This document shows, one piece after another, positions 44,976 to 59,000 of a stretch of DNA of 64,000 nt. The stretch's first letter is position 1. Every line of letters starts with the position of its first letter. Position numbers and translations under genes: made by a program. This DNA comes from Unio delphinus (lineage: Eukaryota; Mollusca; Bivalvia; Unionida; Unionidae): assembly GCA_029339505.1 (NCBI GenBank), contig JAQISU010000096.1:4821501-4885500 (forward strand), read 5' to 3'. Below the pieces are notes generated by a model, which did no database searches, had not been told where the DNA came from, and saw only the letters and a list, made by a program, of their open reading frames with translations.

Positions 44976-47900
44976 CTGTCCAACAGGTTCATCATGTTAA
45001 TACATGTATCGAAGCATGAGCAAACTGAAATAGAAGAATCATTTCAGGTGTTCACTGTTGCACACAACATATTGGTTTTTAACGATTATATCCCCAAAAA
45101 TGAACATGTACACTTGTCTTAATTCAAGACTCTTTTCATGTTAAGATCAACTCTGTCAAACCAGTCTAACTATTGTATCTCATTGGAAATAATATTCTTG
45201 CATGTGAATCTGAATTTTAAAAAATCTAATTTTTTCAACAACAGAAAAATATGTACATTGTAAAGATCAGCAGTAATTCTTTATTCACTTCGTAGATTTT
45301 TTATGTATAACTCTAAATAATCATTTGCATGACCATTTTCAAGCAAAGTAGGCAGTTTAGACATTACTGTATACAAATATATAAAAGAATCTTCAGCCAT
45401 AGCCTGAACACATCAATAAAAGCCCTTTTCAAAACTTGAAAATGTATTTACATATACATCATATAAATTACAATAAATTGCTACAATGACACAGAATACC
45501 AAAGAACACATTCAACAAATGTCATGGTGGAATAATATATTTAATTTGTAAACTTGAATGAAAAGATTAAAGTGACTCCTATAGCTGGATTTTATCCCTG
45601 TGCCAGTTAATACTGGGTCCTTGCTCAACAGTAAACAACAATGACCATGTTGGGTTTGATGTCCACAACCTCCAGGTTTTAAACTACAACAATGTCTACA
45701 ACACATTCAAGCCCATGGCAGGTATACTGCCAACGGACACTGGGTCCTTGCTCAACAGGGCACAGCGATGGCTATCTTGCGACTGGTACCTACAACCTCC
45801 AAATCTTGAATTTATGTCATTTGACCTCTTTAATGCTTTTATGAAATATCTGGAGAAAAAAATAAGATAAAATCAACATGATAATATCGAAAAGAAGTCG
45901 CACATATCTGTACTGGTGTGTATATCATAAAAACTACATTCTTTCCCTACAGAAATGAATGTAAGAACAGAAACTGCACTGTATACATTAGAGGAAATTA
46001 AAATCTGAAGAAGAAAAAACCTCCAACAAAATGGTAACATTTTGAGATTCAGAGTCCAATTTTCACTAAAGCATCCACATGGTAACATTTCAGAGACAAT
46101 TTTATTGGAGAACTTTAAAATCACTTATTACATATTCTTATTTAGAGCACATAAAACAATCATTTTGTAGGCCCCCCCCCCCCCTTGCAAGACAACATTT
46201 ATGCCCATTTAAAGATTTGCTGTATTAAAAAAAAAGTGTCTATCTAACAATACTGCAACCTATTAAAATGATTTTTAAAAAGTCAATTAACCACTCCCTG
46301 AAGAATTATTTTTGCCATCCACACATCCTCTCAAAATGAATAAAATCTCACATCAGATGCAGTTTCTATTACCACCAAGATTACACTGAATGCATTTTGT
46401 GTGGGATATCTGTATGTAGTGGGGTTTATTTCAAATGTGAAAGTTTGGTTTTAACATTCCTCAACAAATGATGTAACTATTGATGTTCTGGTAAAAGATA
46501 GATGCATAGTTAAGAAAACAAAAACCAAATGGTACAATTTATAATTATAGAAATAATGAATATTTCAGGAACTTTTTTATCATAAGCTTCAGACATTGCT
46601 AACCAGTCTTACTTGTGCCTAACATTCGAATGCAAGAGTCAAGTTAACTGGCCAGTGAGTTGCTCCATCTAGAAAGCTCTTATATTAGAAAATATTGCTC
46701 ATTGCATGTTACAAGAAATTGTTGGTTTTATATTTCATTTCTTTAAAATTAACATTATTGATCATTTAATCCAAACTTGTTGAGATGAAGCTTCACAACA
46801 AACTTCATTTAATCAAATGGATGGACATAGACCATTTCTTTGTCCTATTGCTTTAGCTGCATTGGACAAGAAGGTGGAAGGTATTGTCAAGAATATTGGA
46901 ATGCCAATACTCAGTTTATCAAGGGCAATAACTGTTGGATATGTAGAATAGGTCCCATGCACTATCTCGCATCCATAAAGGAGGCAGAAGCTCTGTAGTG
47001 ACAAGGTGGTTAGCATGACACACTCATGACAAAGAGCATTTTCTTTGAAAATCCTAATCATTGGTTCAGCCTGGGTTAACAATCATGATGTGCCCTTGGC
47101 AAGGCACATTACTCCAAAAATTCTGTGTACTAAATAAACCACGTGTTACTGTGCTATAAAACAGCAAGCAACTCCGCCACCAACATATTCTATTCTTTAG
47201 ATGAAATTTAACACAAATTATTTTGGTTTTGAAATCAAATTATAAACAGGAAAGCCAAAGTAATGATGATACAATGGTTCAGATATTTAAGTCTAGTGAC
47301 ATATAAGATAGGCAAACCAGGTTTGATTCTCAACCATGACATTATATTGCGGAGAATGGGGGGGGGGGCCTCCATAGCTAGGTTGCGAATGTGGGTGATA
47401 TTTTATAGTAAGACTAATGGAAAAGGAGTGTAGAGGTCTATGTACATCATATCACTTAGTTACCAGCCTTACAAATCCGGAACTTTAGTAGTTTGTGTGT
47501 CCAACTGAGGAGAGTCAGACAAACCATGTCCAATTCTTGACAGCAACTGTTCTCCCCTCCTGTTACAATATATAAAGTTTTGAGCCAGCTATCAATAAAG
47601 TTTTTAATGACTGCTGAAAACCAATTCCTGTGAACACTGGATTCCTCTTTAAATGACATGCGATATTGTATGTCAGATGTTGGGATTTCACTTTTAATTA
47701 GAAATTCATCCTGTGCAGAATGCAAAACTTGTATATTCAATACACCAATGAGATCTGCAAAGTTCTATTTAAAACAATGAAATGGACAATTTCCTTAAAG
47801 TATTTAATACACTATAGAATGAAAAAACTGTATTTGTCCCATTTGAAATGAAAAAACTGTATTTGTCCCATTTGAATTCCTAAATACATGCACCTCTTAT

Positions 47901-50900
47901 TGAAATTATAACTATATGATTCTTTTTAATTAATGTATCTGAGGACTGTCTCCTTTCATCTCAAAGGAGTAAAGTTAATGATTCACATTATCCCTCTTAG
48001 AAATGAAGAGAAGGCTTAGGCCTTTCCATGTCCAAACCACAGTGAAAAACATGTGTGATCTGATGACAAACCCATGCATTGTCATGAACAAAGTTCCTGA
48101 TTTTACTCAACAGATCATTCTTGATCCACCCCTACTTTTGAAACATTTGCCAGGCTTATCATGGGAGAAACATTGTACTTAAGGTTGGAATAAATTAATT
48201 TTGCAGTGCAATTTCCAAACATCAATGGCGCAAGTAAATGTGTATTTGCTTTCTAGTGAGACATGTCCCAAATGTAAAGAAAGAATCTATCAAGAGGAAG
48301 CTAAGAAAAAATGTTCCCTGTCTGTTACCCTGAGCAACTGTAAATCAGCCAAATTATCAAAAGAATACATCAAGGCTGAAGAAAATTTAACTAAATGAAG
48401 AGTGAAAGCTTTAAATCCTGAAATAAATGCTTTTTTTTAAACAGGATTCATTATGAGGTCCTGGTAGCATATGCAAATGAAACAATTGAACCAAAACCCA
48501 ATTACAATTCTTTTTTATGTCCCTGGCCCCCCAGACCATTGGAACAAGCTAATTTGTTGACATATAAAATTGTCTCATCTCCATAACGAAACACAAGAAA
48601 AAGCAGAATCTGTCACAGGGGTTAAGAACGTATACATTGGAAATAAAATAAAAACCTTAACAAACTGCTGATGCTATCAGATATGTGACAACTCTTCCAC
48701 CACCATGTGCTTGGAAAAAATAAAGTGTAACTGGGTTATCATATCATGAATACTATATAATGTACAAAGGACCGATAAACTTTCTTGGCCTTACAGTCTA
48801 ATAAGCTAAAACGTCTTTCTGTTTACAGCTTGAATATTTGTGTCCAAACCATAAAAGTATTATCCAGTAAGAAACAAACATAATTGTAAAATGGTCCAGC
48901 CATGATATAATTTCATCTTTTCCCCAAACTATGCAGATGTTAATTTCATATGTAAAAACAGACTGGTTGTTGGAAAACATTAGGTATAATGATCTATAGC
49001 ATCACTGTACAAAAGCATAGTATAGCTCACAATTTCCAAACTGGTACCTTCTGTAATAGTAGATATGTACATATGTAAATATCAGTAGAGACAGTTTTGA
49101 ATGCCAAGCCAGATTGTATAGAATTCTGACTGCATGGGATTCCATTACATGCATAAAATTCCAGATCAGTGCAATAATTAGACTGTGATCACTTACAACA
49201 GAGCTTGCCACAGCAAGATCACCTTTTGCAACAAAATTATGGAGAAAAAAATTGACCTAGAACAGTAGTTTGGGGGATGTATTATTTATTGATTCTGTTA
49301 GGTTTCATGCTCATAATCTGATAACAATGAGGATGAACAGTTCCCACAAACTTGACATAAACACTTAAAATTAGTTAGTTGTTGGTAGCAACACAGTTGT
49401 TTCTTTTTTTTTTTTTCTTTCTTTTTACCAATGTTGAACAGCACTCTCAGAAATGTATATCTTCATCAAGTTTCATTACTTTATTGAGCACTTAACAAGT
49501 GAATGAAGCATGAAATACAAGTTACAATGATATGATTTTGTGACAAGATTGAAGTCACTCATTAGGATAATTTTAATCAAGTTTCAGGACTCCAACATAA
49601 AATATAGGTAACAACAGCCTGATTTTGTGGCAATGGATGTATTTCTTATAAAGACATGTTCTCGTACTCTGAGGAGAAGATATGGGTGCACATAATGCAC
49701 TTGGTTGTGAAGTAAGCACAAGACCTGATCAGAACTGGGTTTATGTCTTGGCATGGCCCCTCTCCAGGGGACTTAGCCCTTGAATGTAATTTAAACATAA
49801 GAAGCAAGACTGGTCAAGATGAAATGATAATGTACCAATTGCTTTCTTTTTATTTTCAACTACCAGTAATATAACAGCTACCTCTGTACTTTATAGAAGC
49901 AAGCTAACAAGCAAGAGTCCCAAATCTTGTATTTGTAATAAGTTCATGTTCCAATAATTAATACTTTGGTTTATTCCAATATGATATATGAATGTTCCCT
50001 AAAGATTTTGTTCAATATTTTATCACCTATCTCAAAAAGACCACATATGACAAAATCATCTGATGAACTACAACTTAATGTATCTTGATGCAAACATGTT
50101 TACATGACCCACAGGCACATGAGCGGATGAAAAAACTAAGATACACTGATCAAAGATAACATGGGAATGTAAAATGATGACAACTGACAATTGAACACAA
50201 AAACATGTGCATACATGTTAACTATTTACATGCTAACTTCAATACATCTGTACATAGGAAAATAAATATATTCATGCATCTAAAAAATGTATCAATGGTA
50301 TTCAAATCTTAATTTAGCATGTTAAATATACATTTTAAGGTCTCACAGAAACCACTCTGCTTCACTGACATTTAAAGATTCATCCTGAAAACTAACATAA
50401 ACATGACCAGGAACAATTTTGTGCAAATTCAACAGTGCATACAATATTAAAAAAAATAATATAAAAAAAGTCAGCAAGATTTATATTGAAGATTAACAAA
50501 ATTAATATCATCTACTGATATCCAACATCTCAGCTATTGTGTCTATTTCTACTAAGCTCACACTCACACAAATCCCAACAATCGATATGGACTTCAAAGC
50601 TTATGGTTTCTCATTGCAAAATGAAAATGTAACATGAAACAAATGCTGGCCGGAAATCAATCACTTGACCGTATCAAAACAAAATCTAAAGATATATCCT
50701 GTCGTGTAGACCAACTTGTTGCTTTTGAGAATTTTTAAAAGTTTATTCATAATGGCTATATTGAATAGCACATCTGAATGACAAGTATAAATTTCACATC
50801 AAATTTGTTTTTTTCTTCTTTTTTTTCTCCAGCTTGTGTTAATTTTAGAACTGGAAGTGATATTTAAAGACACATTAGCCCTATATGTATAAATCTGATA

Positions 50901-52695
50901 ATGGCCTTGTGCCCATGTGTGCTACAAGTTACTCCAAAACTAAATGCAAAATTCATACAATTTTATGGATATGCATTTCAGAACACAAGAAGCTACAATA
51001 GGCCTAAAAATGCCTACCCAACTGACATCCACTTAAGCCCCCCAAAAAGTGCAGTCTGCCATGAAATCTATGTCAGTTTAATGCTTTCTGCAGAATTTTC
51101 TACCAATTACAAATGTTATGAAACTTTTCAAGCTTTTTTTGTTGTTGTTCAATTACAAGACCTTCAGGTGTTTAAAGATTGTTCTAGTTTGAGAAATGGC
51201 AGCCATATTATTTGTTCAAATCTGAAATGCCAGAGTTCTGTTAAGCAATTATGGAATAATAGTTATTTAAGGTTTTGTTTTTTTATTTTTATTGTAGTAA
51301 TGATGGCGGCATTTAATGCAGATTGGCATCAGTTGTTAGAACGTTATAGCCCTTCATGCCAGGTCTCTGCTACATCTAGCTGTAACTGGTCAAGTGATTT
51401 TTTTAAGTAAAAGTGCTCAATAGCATTTGTTGACACACACAGGACACTGGACCAAACCAGATGCTCACATGGTCTTTATTTAGTGCAACAAAATAATACA
51501 CCTGCATAAACATCACATACCACCTTTTCATCAGTAACCCATATGCCATAGTTTCAGCAGTGAAATAAATTACATACCTAACTACATATCTCACTTGAAT
51601 TTTGTGGATCAATTTTTTAATTTAGATATCACATATGAATACTAATGTTTTTGAAAATAATTATTGACCTATGGACATAATCCTTTAAATAATGTATAGA
51701 TGTTCTGATATTTAGAGTTGTACAAGCTGATAAGTTACCTAATACATTAACACAAGAGAAACAGAATCATCAATGAAAAAAGGGACATAAAGCCAACTGT
51801 AATTCATACAAAGGCTGAAATGTTTTGATCCTGGAAAGATCAAACAGTTGAAAGACAATCAAACATGTAAAATCCCCTTCCAAATCCCATTATGAATTAG
51901 GTTTATGATGACTCCTATACCAGGATTTGGGGCAAGATATATTACGAAGCAAGGTACAGACAGAACTAAAACTACTGAGCAATTTCAGCAATCAACATAC
52001 ACATGTTTTGTCTCTACATTTGCTGTTAATTGCTGATATATACATTTTCTCACACAAGTAACTGAAAATGTATGCTAAAGATACCTAAACTAATTCAATC
52101 TATCCAAAAAATATCACAAGAAAAAGTTTGCGTCAGCATGGAGGAACAAAGTATGAATAAAATGTATCTGATTATTTCAAAATCAATAGCAGCCAATTTT
52201 ACTACTCAAATTAATTTCCTATTTATACAACAGTATCTTTATTTATTTTCTTTGCACCAATACTTATAGTACATCTTTTTTTGAAAGAAAATTATAAAGG
52301 TTGAAGAATCAGTTTTAAAATATCTATTTAAACTAGAAAAACCTAACAAATTCTACTTTTTGATTATACTGGACTAAACTATGTTGTACAATATTGTGAG
52401 AAACAAGTGTTTCTTCAAAAATTACTTCTAGATATCTTTAGCAAAAGAGGAATATCTTCAATTCTAGAATTATATCAACATGTGCTGATTGTTTGATATT
52501 TAGCTACAAAAGTATATCTGAGGTATGAAACAAAAAATGTCTTAATCTGATGGAAACAATGTAAGGCAACATGACAGGAAAAATGCCTATCCTGGGAGAA
52601 GCAATATAAAAATAATTTCTTCTCCCTCTTCCAACTTCTTGTTTTTCCATTTCATTGTCCTTCTATACCCTGAACAAGACCATCCATAACAATAA
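44976..52695. other. Intergenic or RFX 3' UTR region
   Basis: No conserved exon was found on either strand in about 7.7 kb. Some of the right part is probably RFX 3' UTR. Weak features: two similar TGGGTCCTTGCTCAACAG blocks (45617, 45744) in what may be an old SINE; a C-run (46174-46184); a 29-bp duplication (47819-47876); the unrecognised minus-strand ORF 47456-47740; and a 169-codon plus-strand ORF (50901-51410) without domain support. Confidence 0.4.
47819..47876 (+). repeat. 29-bp direct duplication
   Basis: GAAAAAACTGTATTTGTCCC with its flanks occurs twice head to tail with almost no divergence, suggesting a recent slip. Confidence 0.8.
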
Positions 52696-53070
52696 CTACT
52701 CAATTTTCAGCCTTTTGGCTATGTGTGCATCACCAGAGGCCAGGGCACTCGACATAGGCATCACAACAATTGTCTTTGCTCCCATCAGGTTGCCACTTGT
52801 GGTTGCAGTTTTAACTGTGAGCGTAGCTGCATTACTGCCAGGAGCAGCTGTGACAACACTAACAGTACCATTGTGTGTTGCTGTAGATGAATTGCTGCTT
52901 GGAGTCAGTACCATGAGAGTAGTGGTGCCAGAGCTAGTGGATTCGTTAACTTTTGTGACAACAGAGGAAGATGTAGAAGATCCAGACACTTTGTTTCCAA
53001 CATGCATTGGCATTGGTTTTGAATCAGATTCCAGTGTTCCCAATGCCACAGCACTGCTCAGATCAATAAA
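52696..53070 (-). CDS. RFX last coding exon
   Basis: The acceptor is CCGTTTCAG before TTTATTGATC. It encodes [20 protein letters not shown] onward, a low-complexity Ser/Thr/Val/Ala stretch, and a basic end (AKRLKIE) before stop TAG at 52696-52698. Joining GE to FIDL restores the VMGEF-DL pattern of RFX relatives. Confidence 0.85.
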   Translation of the reverse strand, partial: FIDLSSAVALGTLESDSKPMPMHVGNKVSGSSTSSSVVTKVNESTSSGTTTLMVLTPSSNSSTATHNGTVSVVTAAPGSNAATLTVKTATTSGNLMGAKTIVVMPMSSALASGDAHIAKRLKIE

Positions 53071-56000
53071 CTGAAACGGAAAAGATGACAATATAAAAAA
53101 CAATATAAACTCCAAACTTTCCTGTAAAAGATCTTCAGAACTCAAATAGCAATCAAAACCCAACAAAATTTAAAAAATTCTCCTCAATTGTCTTTTCTTT
53201 GTTCACTAACCTACCACACAAGTCCAACTGCGAACAACTCCAACCCCTACCTGTCTCGATGTTTGTTCCCCTAACACTGCACAGTTCTAGATCTGCTCTG
53301 CTAGCAATTATGAAATGGCAGATCTGGATTTGTACAGTTTGCAAGTGGACTCAAACTGAGTACATATGGTTATCTACATTTTATTTTTCTTCCTGCCATC
53401 TTCTGTGAATTGCTTTTAATTTCATGTAAAGTAAAGAACTGTAAGGAAAATGGCAAAATAAATGATGTCATGTAAAATACTGTCATTGCTAAGAGCAGAA
53501 CTTCTATAAAAGAATTTAACAAACTGAGCATTTTACTCCATGGCTTGTCGCTAAATGCATTTTAAGGAAAACAAAAACTCAAATTCAATAGGGGTTACAT
53601 TCTGAACACCATAAAACAAAAATGTATGCTGTGAGACTGATTACTAATCAAGATACTAATCCAACATTTTAGAATAAAATGAATGGCTTAGTTTGATGAT
53701 ACAGCTCAACGTTGGCGTTTTTTCTGACAGTGATCAGGCACTATTATTTCAAGCATGCATGCTACAAGAACTTATTTTGATTGTGTATTTTATATTAATC
53801 AAGTGCAGATTGTGCATATGGCTGGGGAAATAAATGCTTCACATTTAATAGTTTTAAATAATTCAATGCATATACAACTTTCTGTATGTGTTTTTAGTCG
53901 CACTCTATGCATAAAATACACAAATATGCTGCTTATCAAAATATTTTAATTATTTTATACTAGATAATAAATTGATTACGCAATCACTTTTTAGAACCTG
54001 TTAATCAGTGCCCAATGATCATATATATAAAGAGTTGTGGGACCATATGGTATCCAAAGCTATCAACAATATAACGGTTTGATATCAAGAACATCCAAAG
54101 CTATCAACAATGTAACGGTTTGATATCAAGAACATCCAAAGCTATCAACAATGTAACGGTTTGATATCAAGAACATGCTACTGAATACAGTTAGCCAATA
54201 AAACCTGTAACTGAGAGGAAGGCAGCATTATTGTTTCTGATCCTAATTAACAGCAGAGATTAATATCTCAGTAATATACCTCTCCTTCAACAATTTGTTT
54301 TGCACTATAAGCAAGGACACGAGTTACCTAAGGATCTCTTAAAAATTAAGAGGGTTCCATTGCATGGTTTAATGGCTGAATACTCATTTTATAATTGCAT
54401 TGGGAATAGTTGCCAATAACCACTTTTGTTTAATTAAATTGTTCCTTTTTCGTTTTACCAGGTAATTTACCTTAATTTTAAAGATGACCAATCTTTAAAA
54501 AATTGTGGAAAAAATACCACTACTCCTAGAGGTATCGACACACATGATGTAGATGTGTGCCTCGTTTTGTACCTGCAAAATCACTGCTTTCTGCACATCA
54601 AAACAAGATTTCTTTTGTTAAAAAAGAAGACCCATTTGCTTTAGGGAAAAACTAAATTCTGAAACTCATTTTAAAATTGTTTGATTAATGCAATACTGAT
54701 AGCAGGTTTTCATTGCAATTAAAACTAACGCTTCTGTTCTTCCTTGAGTAAATCTCCCGTGTCAATTCAAAAATTTAAGTTCTTTGAAATTCTTGCAGAT
54801 GTAGCTGTGATGGTAGACTGACATTGTCCATGTTTGAATATAAGAGGTCACATCACATTTATGATGATGACACTTAAACTGAATTATGACTAAAACACAA
54901 ATTTCAATTGACAAAACTTATTTCATTGCTAATCAGTAATAAAGTGTTGTCAAAGCTAGGTATTAGGACATTCTGACTGACCAAAATATTGTCAAAGATT
55001 GTTATATACAGTGTACTGAGATTTCTTTTAAAAAGAAAATGTAACAAAACATAAGACTTATTATAAGTTGGGAATTTCATGATGTCGATTCAAATTTATG
55101 CAATTTCTAACAAAACGGCTAATATATTTTATCAATTTTTATAATGATTTTCTTTACATTGAACAAACCAAGGTCAATTAATTTTGTATTTTCTAGAGAG
55201 AAAAAAATGGGATTCACACCTCCCTCTGTGTTATAAGTAGGTTTGCAAAGTATCAAGGGAGTGGTGAAGATTTCTGTAAACGTTGATTACATTCTGTGCT
55301 CTTTTGCAAGCAAGTTGTGTGAATGCTCTTCTAATTCATACCAGAATGATTTTAGTCAAATGTTGTCAAGCTGTTTCTGGTTAAAATCATTTAAGGGCTT
55401 TTAAAATGGAAACCGTATTTTATGATGGCTCATCAATATGGGTAAATCCTATGGTTTTCAAGATTATTTAAAAGGGCTTTTTACTATTTTAGTAATTCTG
55501 ACCATACCTGACGGTCAATAAGCATCACTTGTAAACTTTCAAACTTTATGTAAACATATTGGGAGATCACCCAAAGCCAATTTTCAAGGTTTTCAAAATT
55601 ATTTAAAAGGGCTTTTTTGCTATTTTAGTAACTCTGACTATACCTGTAAACTTTCAGAAGATACCTATATGCAAGCATGATTTCTGAAGAGAAATTTCAA
55701 ATTCTATTTCTTTAGTAACATCTGCCATATTGGACAATGATCAGCATGAAATGAATGAATCTGAAAGACCTTAGGATAGAATGTTCTGTAAAATTATATG
55801 CAAACTGGTAAGTGCAATTTGAGAAAAAGCTGTAAATAATTTTGAATAGACAATGTACAAAAGATGAAGGACCCTTCATTTTGGCATTACAATAAAGTGA
55901 ACTAAAAATTAGATTTGTGCCTAAATATTTAAACAACTTTTATTGCTTTTTCAAGCTGGCCAAAGCAGAATCTTAGCATTATTAACAGCTGTCTGACTGT

Positions 56001-59000
56001 TAATCTTAAGCACTAGTTTACATATAGACAAGCAACTGAGCAGAAGCAGAGAAATAGATGCATTTTCCACATTGACACACTTGCCTTAGTATTCAGGGTT
56101 GTTTACAGTAAACACTATGTCTATTCTGCTAATAGCAGCTTGATGACCTCATAATAAATATGTAAACACTATTAAATGATGACTTTAAGTCTAAGCCAAA
56201 CAATTAGCGATAGAAAAAGTGATGTCTACACCTCTACAGTCCATATAAAGCCATTTTTAATTCAATGCAATACAGAGCACTAATACAAAGAAGCATGTTT
56301 AGTATAATCAGCAATGTTTTCAAGATTAGTACATTTACAATGATACATGTTTGTTAGATATAAATAGCAACTATCTACAATCAAGGATTATTTTAAAAAA
56401 GAGCTACTGGATTTTCCATAAATTGTAAGGGTTTGTTCCATTTAAACATTTATGGTACCCAAGGAATGCACGTTTTTAAAATATATATATATGCCAGGGT
56501 ACTCTGGTTACTCAAAGAGTTCAAATGAAAATAAAAGAATTCAAGTTTTTAAAATATATATGCCAGGGTTCTCTGGTTACTCAAAGAGTTCAAATGAAAA
56601 TAATGCAAAATACTAAACCTGGGTGACTACCATACATAATTTTCAAAGTGCCTTCCCTGGATACCAAATATATTTTACTGGAACAGTCCTAACCTTGACT
56701 TCAGCACTTGGACACTGATCTTTAATATAATATAACATGTCATGTTGTCATAATGATGTAAACAAGCTGGTGAAATGATAAAATTTTAGGCTTACAAAAA
56801 TATTACTACTAAAGACATTGCTAACCAGACACTTTCAATGACAATAAAACTAAAGTCTGTTTTCAAGAACAATCTTAAAACACTGATTTGTATGTGATAC
56901 AACTACAATATTTAACCAAAGCTTTATAACATCCAATATATTAGGGCAAAGAAACAAAATTCCTTTTAAAACTGTCTAAAAATAGTTCCAACAATAGTTA
57001 TTTCTTGAGCTGTCAAATTTAGCAGTACATCTGCAGATGTTGATTTGATGAAATCAAAACTCCACATCCATTCCTTTAATAGTCATACATAAAAATGGTA
57101 GTGTCCAAAGAAAACAAGCAAATTCAGTGAACTTTTGTGACCAACCTACCTTGTTGTCATTATCCCTTTATCTAAAAAAAAAAAGCTTTAAAAAATTAAA
57201 GAGTAGAAGGAAAAGTAAAACTTAAAAAAAAATAATAATAATACATTTTTTGACCAAGGGAGTTCAATTAGTTGTAATGTACAATTCTCCCCTGTGGATC
57301 TTAGAATGAACACACCAATGGAAATACAAAAGGAAATAAGAAAACAGCTCTTCTCCACCAATTAGATATGCAACATACCTATTGATGTTGCTGAGGTAAA
57401 CAAGTTTCACCCTAATATACCACTCTAGTGACAAATCTTTTTCTTATGTTTTAATTACCACTGTAATTGGTACCATTTTTATTCAGGACTTAGTAGATAT
57501 CATGACAAGTCTTTTGCTCAAAATTTAATGTCACCATGATAATCTATTCAGGAAAAATAGTTATAACACGAGCTTCAAGACTGTCACTATAGCAGCATGC
57601 AGAGCCAACTAAAATAACAAGAAGACTGTTAGCATAAAACCTATGTCACTTAGGCCATCCATTTAAGAAAGGCTGTCTGAAGTATAAAAAGGTCATCCTC
57701 ATGGAGTTCTAAATAGACATCACAAGTTTTGTAGAAAGAACTTAAGAGAAGCTGTGTTTAGAATTTGAAAATGGCCTTGATTTGTTATATCCGAATAGCA
57801 CCATTTTTATTTAGGACCAACTAGACTATGGGATGAAAATATGTGTGCATATATGATAGAAGTTTCAAGGCAATTCTCCAAGTAGTTTTGGAGTAGCAAT
57901 ACGAAAACTGTACTATGGAACAGAGAGATGACAGACAGCAGTCATCCTATCCTATTCTCGTCTATGACCAGTAAAACTAAAAAGAACTTGGAAGTCTATT
58001 TGACAATGTTGATAACTGCATCAGAACATGTCAAATCTTTCTTGAAATATGTTGGTTACAACATATGATGTGAAGATATAAAGAATATTACTAAGTACCA
58101 AAACACTATCTGGAATTGAGTTGATGTGACAAGTATCATACAATACACATCTAAGTCTCTGTGCCAATACAAGTATGTACACACCAAACTACTCCATAAT
58201 ACCCTTATGGTTTCTAAACTATGCTGGTTAAAATGATCAGCTGTAAGTTGACATTTAAAAATGATGGGGGAAAAAAGGCAAAACTTTGGCAAAGGTGTAC
58301 CTTAAAAAGACTAAACTTTTAAAGATGCATTTATATGTAAGATGTAATTCACCAAACCAACTGACATCCAATGATGTGCAAGGTTTCCAGAGCTATGATA
58401 TTTATTAGAAATGTAAATGTACGAACAAATGATGGAAAAGTGATACATTTTGGACCCTAACAGGTCCTTACATTTGCAAATAAATTGTGCTTCCTTAGCA
58501 AAGATACAGAGTGATATATACACTTTTCACCAGCTAGCATCACAAGAGGGGGAAGTCAGGCAAGGTAAGTAGGTAAAATCATTACAAGCATAGCAGTAAA
58601 CCTTGTCAAATACCAGATTTTACATAATGAGGCAATGTTTATAACTTTTTTCCATATCTGAATTTTACAAAAGTTCCCAACAAAGGATAATTTTGTAACT
58701 AATTTTATTAAGCTAAACACTACAAAATCATATATCTAAAATACATGAATGAACATGAAGTTCATATATATTTTTTTAAAGATTGAAATTTATGATAACA
58801 AAGTTTTCAAATATATGTTGATACGTTTGATTGTAAAAATGAATTACTGATGAAATGTTGTGAAACATCTGTCAAATGAAAGTAAGAGTGTTAACTCAAA
58901 TGTCTGGAAGAGACAAGGTTTACTGTACTAAGGTCATGCTACAAAGCAACTACTACTATCTACCTGTCTAACCTCGCCCATAACTGCAATGGGAGTTTCG

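Larger units (their letters stand above)
53071..58972 (-). other. RFX intron before last exon
   Basis: 5.9-kb GT-AG intron. Contents: palindromic GATCTG repeat (53275-53350), a 41-bp tandem repeat (54052-54174), duplications at 55456-55660 and 56470-56605, otherwise AT-rich sequence with no exon found. Confidence 0.8.

Noticed and set aside
46813..47082. SINE-like block with CCCTTGGCAAGGCAC
   Set aside because: Resembles 3' parts of some SINEs but has no tRNA head, tail or second copy in the window.
50901..51410. Longest open frame of the window (169 codons, plus strand)
   Set aside because: No recognisable domain, Cys/Phe/Ser-rich composition typical of AT-rich noise, and its 3' part resembles (on the other strand) the degenerate intronic repeat.
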